64,000 nt of DNA from assembly GCA_950097015.1 (NCBI GenBank), contig CATNEN010000012.1, positions 241,501-305,500 of the forward strand. Direction: 5' to 3'. A program made the position numbers and the translations under genes. This document shows positions 58,701 to 64,000 of the stretch, one piece after another. The notes below the pieces were generated by a model. It searched no databases and had not been told where the DNA came from. It saw nothing but the letters and a program-made list of their open reading frames with translations. The stretch's first letter is position 1. Every line of letters begins with the position of its first letter. The stretch is from Macrostomum hystrix (Eukaryota > Platyhelminthes > Macrostomidae).

Positions 58701-61700
58701 TTGGAGGAATATACTTGTAATTCCGACAGCTATGGTCAGTGTTGGAAGCAGTTGTTCAGTCAATGGTAAAAAATACAATAGCTCTCCGCGTGTTTCATTT
58801 CCTCAGTCTCCCAGTCTGCACGTGACTCTGGCAAGATTCCTGCTGACCCATCACGCCAGCGTTGGCAAGGACGCACTCCAATTCCTAACTCCGCTTTACA
58901 CAGTCTGTCTGGATCGCCTAGTGTGCTCACAAGAGTTCGGCTTGGAATTATTGCGCTTCACTGCGGACAATGTGGAATCCCTGTGCTGGGATTACGGTGT
59001 CACTGTGCGCCATTTTCCCAGCCTGATCAAACTCTTGGCCCGCTGGCCTTCAACATTCGCTGACACATTCGCCGATAGAATCCTGCCGGCCTGCCTGTCC
59101 CCTACATGCTGTCTGGAGCTGCTGCACTGCCTAATTGACCTGCCCTGCCTGGCCGCCATGTACGAACTGAATCGGATGCAACCTTTGGGCCCGGAATTTG
59201 TGGCTAAATTGCCGGAAAATGTGAGCACATTGTTTAACCCATGCTAATAATAATAATAATAGTTGCAGGAGGGCTTCGGGCAATGGCTCATCATTTGGTG
59301 TCAGTAGACCCGCAGCCAGTGAGGAGGCAATTCTGCCCATTTCGCTGACTCATGAGCACACACGCACACAGATGCCGTACGCAGGCACACGCTCACACAT
59401 ATGTGACATCTGCCCTGACTTTCTCATCGTCAGGCAGTGTACACTTCACTGTGCCTTGGAGGTTGGCCCTCAAGGGTGCAAATTGCACGACAAGCCCCCA
59501 AGCCTTCTCTCTGCGGCTGCGCCCCAAATGAATTTGGCCTCGCCGCGGAATCGAGCTCAGGGACCTTGGTGCGAGATGGTGACTGCGTTAACCACTCTGC
59601 CACCGACCCCCTAAACAGATCGTTGAATGTTTAGTAATGGCATCTAACCGATGTGGGGCCAAAGGCTGCTTGCAGCTGTTCAGTCCATGGACTGGGAGGG
59701 AGGCACCGCAACAATCTACAGTCCTAAATGCTGTAATAAATGATTTTACAGCTCGGTAAACTGATGCAATTTGAAATTTTGTCTGGCTTCTAGGACACAA
59801 AGTGTTTCCACTGGATTGAGATTCGAACTCGGGACCTCTCGATTAGGAGTCAGAGAAGCTTTAAGTCAAACCACTGAACTACAAAGTCCTGACATCCCAA
59901 CCTCCCTATCTTTTAAGTAAGAAGGTTGCGGATCAAATATGGGTATCAGGTTCGCAGAAAGTAAGTTAACATCAATTTTAGGGATAAATGCTTGCCTTAG
60001 CTGACCCGATCTCTGCCACCAAAATTAAAATTATAAAAGCCATCCCGGCCAATAATAATAGCAGCAAAATATAAATACACCTGTCGCAGGTGCAACCGTT
60101 CGCATTGTTTCTAACCCGCGACACATCCGGCAACGGCGACACAGCCGCTAGACTAGAATTATTTTTCGACTATTTGTCTAGTCAGCTGCAGAATCCGCAG
60201 CAGCAGCAGCAGCAGCAGCCGCGCCTTAGAATCGGAGGTCCTCTTGTCGCCGCTGCCTGCACTGCTAGCCTACGCCTGTTAGACGAATTCACCGATCTGA
60301 TACTGCTGCTGACATCGCAGCCAGATGATGCCGATTGCGACGATGATAAATGCGGCGGCGGCAGCGTCGACTGTCTCAGCCGGATGCTGCCGGCACTGGC
60401 CGAGCGCAGCCTGCTGGTGTTTGGCGGGCATCGACACGCCGACGCCGTGGCCAGACGTCTGGCCCGTCTAGCCCGACGCCTGATTGATCGTCGGCCGCGG
60501 GCGCTACTGGATCAGCTAGACGAATGCTTGGACTTTGCCGCCGCGCAGTGGAAGCGAGCGATCGGTCGAGCGATGCCAATGTACCTGACGCTGCTGTGGG
60601 GCTTCGGCGAGGCTTGCAGGCGAGGCAGCAGCGACGGAGCCGATGGAAGCGGCGGTGATGCAGGTCTGCTTGAAGCCGCTGAGCAAAACGGCGAAAGCGA
60701 GGCTCAACGCATCGCCAGACTGTACGAGAGTCTCGAGCTGTTGGCCTTCGAAATTCTTGCCTCCAGGCTCGGCTGGGCCGCCCTGCCGCCCAGGTTCTGG
60801 TGCTGCCTGGCCACCGCGCTGGCCAAGGTTGCCTGCTCCGTGCAGGTTTGTCAGGGGCGAGTGGGTCAGCGGCTAGCGTCGCTGCCTCGCACTCCAATGG
60901 ACGCTAGTTCGATTCTCCCTTCAAGTCACGATTAATTTCGGGACTTGTTGGAGGGTTTGGACAGTAGCGACCGGCGGAGGTGCACCATATTTCGTGCAAT
61001 CAAAGCTTGAAATAATAGCTTCGCTCCTACCTTCTGTGTGCCTGTTCTGCGTTGTGTGAGTTGTGTGCGTTGGCGCTGGGGCGTGAGGCCTTGGGGGGGT
61101 GGCTGGGGGGGCGGGTTTACACCGCCGCGCGCTTTCTGGATTTCCGTCAGCGCGATTGGATAAGTGTACACTCATCACCCGCCCCCCCCTGAGGACTGAT
61201 TTCTTATCAGCCTTCCCCCCGGCTTGGTCTGCTCTATGCGTACTTCCACAGCTATCAGCAATGCTTCCACAGCTGATAGCAATACTTCCACAGCTTCCAT
61301 AGCAATACTTCCACAGCTTCCATAGCAATACTTCCACAGCTTCCATAGCAATACTTCCACAGCTGATACCAATGCTTCCACAGCTGGGGTGGGGGGCACT
61401 GCTGCCTATTCTGGGTGCCTCCTGCCCTCCCCGGCTGGTCTGTGCTGCTGTGTGTGGTGCCTGCTCAGGGGAGGCGGCGTGATGGGCGCTAAGCGCCTAG
61501 TTCGCCGGTCTGGGGCGTGCCGCTCCGTCGCTTGTGCGACAAGTGCCCCGGGCCCCCCTGCAAATAGATAGAGTGCAGGTTTGTCTGGCGCAATGCATCC
61601 ACAGCTGATAGCAATGCTTCCACAGCTGATAGCAATGCTTCCACAGCTGATACCAATGCACCCACAGCTGATACCAATACTTCCACAGCTGGCAATGTTC

Positions 61701-62106
61701 TAATGCTATATAGGGTATAATGCTGCGTGCTATTACGAGTTATAGGTATAGGTTTCTTACAAATGTTCCCTTAAGCAGAATCTTGTTGTTTCTCCATTTG
61801 GAGCCAGTCCTGCCGCACCAACCACCTTCAATTTAGGACAATCTGCACCGATGCCTGCTGGTGCTAACAAAGATTCGCACCTACGCTGAGTCCTGCCCGC
61901 CCTCTCCAGACTGCAGCTACGCAGAAATTCAATGCCTGCTAACTAGACTAAGCGAATTGCTTGCCCTGTTGCGCCAGCCAACCGTGGGACCGCACGTTCT
62001 CCAACCGGATTGGTCACTAGCCTTAGAGGGCCTGCGTGCGCACGAGAATCCGCAGTCTGTGGCTAGGGTTACGCAACTGGTGACGCGTCTTGGCTTGGGA
62101 CAGTAA
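43768..62106 (+). CDS. AP5Z1: AP-5 adaptor complex subunit zeta
   Basis: Six exons: 43768-44224, 44344-44738, 44830-45174, 58807-59220, 60090-60845 and 61837-62106. All have GT-AG borders with matching phases (1,0,0,0,0), giving 2637 nt and 878 residues. Human AP5Z1 is about 800 residues. Conserved stretches include PVGGAVTEIDG, AAFSVLRRWLL, FTADNVESL then FPSLIKLLARW, CLELLHCLIDLPCLAA, LYESLELLAFEILA and CLLVLTKIRTYAES. AP-5 works with the SPG11/SPG15 proteins at late endosomes and lysosomes. This subunit is an alpha-helical solenoid without catalytic residues. Intron 3 is 13.6 kb and filled with transposons; introns 4 and 5 hold SINEs, one of them exactly at the exon 5 donor. No frame break was found in the exons, so the gene looks intact. 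Confidence 0.9.
45207..45495. repeat. Minisatellite in AP5Z1 intron 3
   Basis: About ten units of GGGAATGTGATAGGACC followed by TACAGAGGCCAT or AACTGAGGCT, 26-29 bp each. Confidence 0.94.
46483..48253 (-). pseudogene. Second coding region of the CACTA-like element
   Basis: An exon from an acceptor at 48253 (TTTGCAG) encodes a basic region, then 11-residue repeats (PSVAEEPVASA-type, shifted one frame by a single-base loss near 48120). A compact domain follows (MDYIAIDSPANRYWSVQYDP, DIVAFHGGDGTGLAGNVRVV) with a Cys pair (CPSCSNML). After an acceptor at 47397 come charged repeats (ELRVARD) and, to 46483, a helical segment (RKVLRAVFSKSDLLATTYSG) that could be BEN-like. It is unclear whether this is one protein with the transposase or a separate gene. 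Exon limits are approximate. Confidence 0.5.
49080..51243 (-). pseudogene. TNP2-like transposase of the CACTA-like element, frame-broken
   Basis: From ATG 51243: a basic N-terminus, an acidic 10-residue repeat (GDDSGSVAEA, about six copies), and an acidic Ser/Glu region. A zinc-ribbon-like segment (CTECGSTSPGRNVPCSHC) leads to CDGFSCH, LIKVKAFLRIVTQSLNDP, MLAIFDAPARADALGL, HNEYGCDKC, FGFDYIQATPPCYLHQFLSG, and RIPRSLMEVKKFRGHEFGAW then LSYLRVLSSTMFWLAL. The order (zinc ribbon, CDG, DAPA, GCxxC, mid-domain, basic/hydrophobic end) fits TNP2/CACTA transposases. Frame breaks lie near 50585 and at 49761-49780, where TGCTTGAT is tandemly duplicated with a 10-bp period. A donor (CAG/GTAAGC) ends the region at 49080. 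Function is inferred from motif order only. Confidence 0.65.
52084..52207. repeat. Palindromic (fold-back) repeat 1
   Basis: The arms begin ATAATACCCCC and end GGGGGTATTAT. A second matching pair lies inward (GCCTAGGAA and TTCCTAGGC). The centre shares the string ACGCGT(C/T)CTCAGCC (either orientation) with the palindrome at 54173-54303, so the two are related. Confidence 0.75.
52349..52389. terminator. Perfect 17-bp hairpin downstream of the first YR gene
   Basis: CAAGGACAACTTAATAA (52349-52365), a 7-nt loop, then its exact complement (52373-52389). It lies about 240 bp beyond the stop codon of the minus-strand recombinase gene, so it may be a 3'-end or element-end structure. The terminator role is a guess; the hairpin is seen directly. 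Confidence 0.55.
52631..54127 (-). CDS. Crypton/DUF3504-type tyrosine recombinase, YR gene 1
   Basis: About 500 residues from ATG 54127 (the frame is open to 54181). An acidic N-terminus is followed by the SAM-like DNA-binding core (KKADWLVGVFKNWHEQKKTA, DLNFLLKYFVMEVRNQDGER, TTLKDFVSMIQWYW). The catalytic domain has the first Arg in HFALRGGAELRDLEF, Cys pairs (CHEC, CPVC), NQSLRKTAATRLHEAGVE where the family has HxxR, and VTGHSSSALERYIG with the Tyr nucleophile. The first residue of HxxR is Gln, not His. The Thr/Ser-rich tail ends MRIEICGESNKVTITFD. Such proteins move Crypton-like elements or are domesticated (KIAA1958/QRICH1 type). One uninterrupted frame with no stop. Antisense in AP5Z1 intron 3, flanked by palindromes. 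Confidence 0.85.
   Translation of the reverse strand: MKSGNVLTSDLSSQKTTMSIPDDLLDLTLPDMDFNLDLFMVAEGDKQRDGVVSSRHAMMNELELNLQLEKAIPENTKKKADWLVGVFKNWHEQKKTAWSTGGGPSLMVLKDLSEMTKPDLNFLLKYFVMEVRNQDGERYTSTTLKDFVSMIQWYWQNVLKQNWSIWRDDAFRETRVALDAAMKVATREGKGARLNKAETIPNTIEDKLWADGVLGVTTPRSLLNAVVWLLGKHFALRGGAELRDLEFDRQIQLESVECHECIVYRENCVTKTNQGGLKGLLRDPKVVRAFHTDNHERCPVCIYKEYTTKRPPNSEAALFLAVNRSWSPGSACSWFMRSPVGRHTLAETVKTCVKLVAPEDTSKYTNQSLRKTAATRLHEAGVERADICRVTGHSSSALERYIGQSVTKQKEASAIIAAREVNQVTNINAGGDSMTHIVCQSQASAVITTTGATTATSSNVVAHQGQQSTVAVNSDSPSPKKMRIEICGESNKVTITFD
54173..54303. repeat. Palindromic (fold-back) repeat 2
   Basis: 15-bp perfect arms ATTCCCCACTTGTTT (54173-54187) and AAACAAGTGGGGAAT (54289-54303). 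Inner arms are CGTTTATTTGGCC and GGCCAATAAACG, and the centre is CTCGGCTTCGCCTC. It covers the space just upstream of YR gene 1, so it could serve as its promoter region. AATAAA is readable on both strands. Confidence 0.85.
54307..55152. mobile_element. Candidate 846-bp unit with 16-bp inverted ends around a truncated YR gene
   Basis: ATGTATCCCCCACTTG at 54307-54322 and its exact complement at 55137-55152, with weaker similarity for about eight more bases (GCC.AC). The unit contains only the N-terminal half of a tyrosine recombinase. It could be a non-autonomous relative of the neighbouring YR gene or coincidental boundary repeats. Confidence 0.5.
54417..54980 (-). pseudogene. Truncated tyrosine recombinase paralogue, YR gene 2
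   Basis: From ATG 54980, 187 residues parallel the N-terminal half of YR gene 1: KKCEWMLSTFNEWHAFKKQE, GGPSIMVIKDMDEF, DLNFLLKLFILEVRTKRNER, GTLKDFFSMLQYQMRNV, RRALDAAMKLSTAEGKGVGL. Similarity ends at CWTEGVFGSER, just before the catalytic domain, and a short unrelated tail reaches TAA. It has a DNA-binding core but no catalytic residues. It may be a dead copy or a dominant-negative-like product; no evidence decides. Confidence 0.75.
55162..55224. repeat. 63-bp near-perfect palindrome
   Basis: Outer arms CCCACTTATTTCGGCTG (55162-55178) and the exact complement (55208-55224). Inner arms GGGTGCAAAGG and CCTTTACACCC have one mismatch. Predicted to form a long hairpin or cruciform. Lies between YR gene 2 and YR gene 3. 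Confidence 0.9.
55629..57226 (-). CDS. Tyrosine recombinase with one intron, YR gene 3
   Basis: Exon 57226-56070 and exon 55986-55629, separated by an 83-bp GT-AG intron (donor GTGAGT); about 505 residues. The N-terminal helical core includes AAVERFKQFLTTNVFLPF and LRLFYATLRKEDGSLYAPTS. The catalytic residues are the Arg in FFGQRGREWFRGLD, HxxR as HNIRPTVIADLHQAGF, and KITGHKEAKTVQR followed directly by Tyr after splicing. The intron thus falls immediately before the presumed Tyr nucleophile, which is encoded by exon 2 (RYLTHGKRKATDMGKM across the join). The tail ends FHFGGHFENCTFNLK. It is clearly divergent from YR genes 1 and 2. All canonical active-site residues are present, so it may be active. 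Confidence 0.82.
57376..57399. repeat. Short palindrome at the end of the Polinton-like gene
   Basis: GTTAACGCA, a 6-nt loop, TGCGTTAAC; the string GTTAACGCACGG is repeated again directly at 57394. The TAA stop of the adjacent minus-strand gene falls inside it. Confidence 0.75.
57395..57880 (-). CDS. Polinton/Maverick-associated structural-type protein (probable)
   Basis: From ATG 57880, about 160 residues with the pattern FHFHLPSPIYLDRNVDYEAG then LVEIHLPASWYNL. This resembles an uncharacterised protein family that I recall beside Polinton/adintovirus-like genes in invertebrates. It may be a structural or virion-associated protein; the role is not proven. It starts 37 nt after the integrase stop on the same strand, a compact virus-like spacing. 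An upstream in-frame GTG exists but ATG is preferred. No internal stop. Confidence 0.5.
   Translation of the reverse strand: MRNIVINSEHAEGTSSDFHFHLPSPIYLDRNVDYEAGLVEIHLPASWYNLDEPYCITISVGREHEALVLQPGRFARVEELVECLNELLANSESLFFDARSDRDAEMEADESGLLGRRGDARDFGIKIDIQNSRTVVQNNTVQAELHLPPSKILQWLGKPVR
57918..58631 (-). pseudogene. Polinton/Maverick retroviral-type integrase with chromodomain, N-terminally truncated
   Basis: The DDE core is partial: the second catalytic Asp in VRTDQGKEFLNTTF (about 58582) and the Glu in EQKAAIIERWNRTLKSKMW (about 58480), then the family-typical YNSTYHRSIKMAP and VWMNLY. The C-terminus is a chromodomain (VIEKILKTEKRHGKIRYLV, KWAGYNSTGWVDEKDL), ending in three tandem stops. 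The first catalytic Asp and zinc-binding N-terminus are absent: the frame starts without ATG near 58616-58631, next to plain AP5Z1 intron. A splice acceptor-like TTATTTAAG is present, but no upstream exon was found. Polintons use such integrases for insertion. Confidence 0.82.
59350..59620 (-). mobile_element. tRNA-derived SINE, family B copy 3
   Basis: The minus strand reads GTGGCAGAGTGGTTAACGC (A-box region), CTGAGCTCGATTCCGC (B box), GCGGCGAGGCCAAATTC, AGGCTTGGGGGCTTGTCGTG and ACAGTGAAGTGTACACTGCC. It matches the copy at 7290 along most of its length. In AP5Z1 intron 4. Confidence 0.8.
59640..59892 (-). mobile_element. tRNA-derived SINE-like repeat, family D
   Basis: The minus strand head TTTGTAGTTCAGTGGTTTGA and CCCGAGTTCGAATCTC have A- and B-box spacing. 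The body ends with the CCCAGTCCATGGACTGAACA segment shared with 19690-19765. Not a tRNA gene: no acceptor pairing. Ends approximate. Confidence 0.6.
60840..60852. repeat. Target-site duplication (left) overlapping the exon 5 donor
   Basis: GTGCAGGTTTGTC here and at 61573-61585 flank the SINE. The last six bases of AP5Z1 exon 5 (GTGCAG) and the GT donor lie inside it. Confidence 0.85.
60853..61572 (+). mobile_element. tRNA-derived SINE, family A copy 2, with an embedded minisatellite
   Basis: The head GTGGGTCAGCGGCTAGCG, then CTAGTTCGATTCTCCC and CACGATTAATTTCGGG match the copy at 16965-17550 (minus). The shared body continues with GACAGTAGCGACCGGCGGAG and GATTTCCGTCAGCGCGATTGG; tail GCAAATAGATAGA. 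The 13-bp target duplication is exact. About 140 bp of CCACAGCTGATAGCAAT minisatellite (61242-61382) replaces a short piece of the SINE body. Confidence 0.88.
61242..61690. repeat. Minisatellite CTTCCACAGCTGATAGCAATG, in two blocks
   Basis: Units of about 21 bp (CTTCCACAGCTGATAGCAAT) with 18-24 bp variants occur at 61242-61382 inside the SINE and again at about 61595-61690, beyond the SINE's right target duplication. Confidence 0.9.
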
Positions 62107-62552
62107 AATTATGCGAATTATTATCCGTAATATGCAGAGTCGAACCATTGACCTTGCAGTGCAGTGCTACTCATTCCCTCACTCCCTCGCCATGGATATA
62201 TATGTTCAACTCGTTATAAAAATTTGATAAATGCCAAGATGCATAAGGATATTTTTACCCTTATCTAGGAGTCCCTGCATTGTTTCTAGTTCCATTGATT
62301 GATAATTGTACATATATAAATAGCAATCACTACAATATCTTTCAAACTGTTCCACTTTTTATCTGGCTTCCAACTGTGATTCCCAACATGGATTACTATT
62401 GCGAATTAAATATATAAAACTGTGAGTAAATTTCTGCTGGACTATCTTGTGTTCTCGTCTTTGATATTTTTTTCTATTTGCTCTTAGTTTAAGCCAGTCA
62501 GTTAAGATATATATTTTGTCTTGAGTTCGCTCATAAGTTACTCTACCTCAAC
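62107..62552. other. 3' flank of AP5Z1
   Basis: AT-rich with ATTAAA near 62405 as a possible polyadenylation signal; no gene recognised. Confidence 0.5.
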
Positions 62553-63115
62553 TTGCCTGTCTTTTACCTGCCTGTGTCTCGACTTGCCTGCCTTTTACCT
62601 GCCTGTGTCTTAACTTCCCTGTCTTTTACCTGCCTGTGTCTCAACTTCCCTGTCTTTTACCTGCCTGTGTCTCGACTTACCTGCCTTTTACCTGCCTGTG
62701 TCTCAACTTCCCTGTCTTTTACCTGCCTGTGTCTCAACTTCCCTGTCTTTTACCTGCCTGTGTCTCAACTTCCCTGTCTTTTACCTGCCTGTGTCTCGAC
62801 TTGCCTGCCTTTTACCTGCCTGTGTCTCAACTTCCCTGTCTTTTACCTGCCTGTGTCTCAACTTCCCTGTATTTTACCTGCCTGTGTCTCAAATTCCCTG
62901 TCTTTTACCTGCCTGTGTCTCAAATTCCCTGTCTTTTACCTGCCTGTGTCTGGACTTGTCTGTCTTTTACCTGCCTGTGTCTGGATTTGTCTGTCTTTTA
63001 CCTGCCTGTGTCTGGACTTGCCTGTCTTTTACCTGCCTGTGTCTGGACTTGTCTGTCTTTTACCTGCCTGTGTCTGGACTTGCCTGTCTTTTACCTGCTT
63101 GTGTCTAGACTTGCC
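62553..63115. repeat. 31-bp minisatellite
   Basis: About 18 copies of a 31-bp unit containing CTGTCTTTTACCTGCCTGTG and TCTCAACTTCC, changing to TCTGGACTTG in the right half. Open in all forward frames by composition only. Confidence 0.96.
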
Positions 63116-63305
63116 TGTCTTTTTACTTTTCTTTCTCTACTATATGATAGATAGTACATAGTCTAGTAGTAGTTATGTAGTATCAGTAATTTAGCTAGAT
63201 GTTTGTACTTTATTATTTTTCGACCGTTATTAGACCGTCATTAAGACGTATGCTTATTCAGAATTGTACACAACACACAAATCTACAGAACAAAGGGGTA
63301 CAGAA

Positions 63306-63919
63306 ATGTATGTCCCGCTGCTCATTCTGCTATGCTCAATCAGCGCCGTGCCGATTAGCTTCGCATGTAACTACTGGCGGGCCGAGCTCACTGAGACGGC
63401 CATCTTGGCCATCGGTGTTGGCGTGCTCTCCGGCATCTGCGTTGTAGTCTGGCTTGGCCTGGATCGCGGCAAACCAACTGAGCCTCTGTACTTTCTATTC
63501 GCCCTAGGCTGCTTCGGCTGCGTTATCGACCTACTAATCTCCATGAATATGGACGGCTTTGTCTACGGCTTCGCCGATTTCTACCTGGAGAAAGGGGAAT
63601 CCTATTTAAAAACATCCCACGGCCTCTATATCAACTATTGGGACGGTGTGGTGCACTACGCCCTGTATCTATACATGGTGACCGCCATCTATTGGAATGG
63701 AAACTATAGGCAGGCTAGCCTGTACTGGTTCGGCTCCATGATGAATAGTATCATTGTGTTACTAGCCGGCGCCGCATGCGGCCCGCACCAGCTGCGGCCG
63801 GCTCTGCTGCTCAATGTGCCATTCGCACTATATCCCCTCTATGTGCTGCACAGGGCATTGCGCACCGCCGACTGGTCCGACAATGGATTGCGGCCCGCCT
63901 GTCTGGCCGGCCTAAGGAC
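63306..63919 (+). CDS. TM6SF-family multipass membrane protein, first coding exon (partial)
   Basis: From ATG 63306 about 205 residues with several hydrophobic segments. They align by eye with transmembrane 6 superfamily proteins: the motif YLEKGESYLKTSHGLYINYW followed by DGVVHYALYLYMV, then IYWNGNYRQASLYWFGSMMN, is the EXPERA-type core of TM6SF1/2. The exon ends at an AG/GTGCGA donor after 63923 at the latest (frame TAG/GTG), so the remaining segments lie outside the window. Family members sit in the ER or late endosomes, and TM6SF2 affects lipoprotein lipid loading. Same strand as AP5Z1, 1.2 kb downstream, with a minisatellite between. The start is the first Met, followed by a hydrophobic stretch. 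Confidence 0.85.
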
Positions 63920-64000
63920 TAGGTGCGAACTTGTTTGAATGCCTGTTGAGATCCTATTCTATGTGGAATTATTCTGCGCAAGAGATTTCACTAGACTCCA

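Noticed and set aside
59815-59892. tRNA gene candidates here and at about 19610-19675, 7300 and 24300
   Set aside because: A and B boxes are present, but acceptor and anticodon stems cannot be formed and non-tRNA tails follow; SINE heads.
62553-63161. Cys/Leu-rich repeat open frames that look like a secreted or membrane protein
   Set aside because: Direct translation of a minisatellite in three frames.

Overview
This is a gene-containing window from an intron-rich animal genome. The host genes have GT-AG introns, Ig, DEG/ENaC, quasi-RRM and AP-5 adaptor domains, and the mobile DNA is of animal type (Penelope-like, DIRS, hAT, CACTA-like and Polinton elements, tRNA-derived SINEs). An invertebrate, perhaps a lophotrochozoan or flatworm, is the best guess; this is inferred from gene style and not proven. 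About a fifth of the window is minisatellite: roughly twenty unrelated arrays with units of about 12-62 bp, mostly inside introns.

Host genes, left to right. (1) 3369-17895 (+): 3' part of a lachesin/IgLON-like Ig adhesion protein. It has two possible terminal exons, 11478-11599 and 17777-17895, each encoding a different hydrophobic C-terminal anchor. (2) 19968-26044 (-): a DEG/ENaC channel subunit in three exons with a one-base frame break. (3) 35583-40564 (+): an hnRNP H/F-like protein with four quasi-RRMs. (4) 43768-62106 (+): the AP-5 adaptor zeta subunit (AP5Z1), six exons and about 878 residues. (5) 63306-63919 (+): the first coding exon of a TM6SF-family membrane protein, running off the window.

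Mobile DNA sits mainly in the introns. The long last intron of the Ig gene holds a 5'-truncated Penelope-like element (minus) and a 30-bp satellite split by a decayed DIRS retroelement and a SINE. Intron 3 of AP5Z1 (45175-58806, 13.6 kb) is a nest. It holds a 6.4-kb CACTA/TNP2-like DNA transposon with both ends (45654-52053), then three Crypton/DUF3504-type tyrosine recombinase genes separated by palindromes (52084-57400), then a two-gene Polinton/Maverick fragment: a structural-like gene and a truncated integrase with chromodomain. Intron 5 of AP5Z1 begins with a SINE whose target-site duplication copies the exon 5 splice donor.

The strongest candidates for something not previously described are the palindrome-separated tyrosine-recombinase cluster beside Polinton genes, the SINE that duplicated a splice donor, the alternative membrane-anchor exons of the Ig gene, and minisatellites that appear inside otherwise unrelated mobile elements. 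Small frame breaks occur in a host gene as well as in transposons, so some may be assembly indels.
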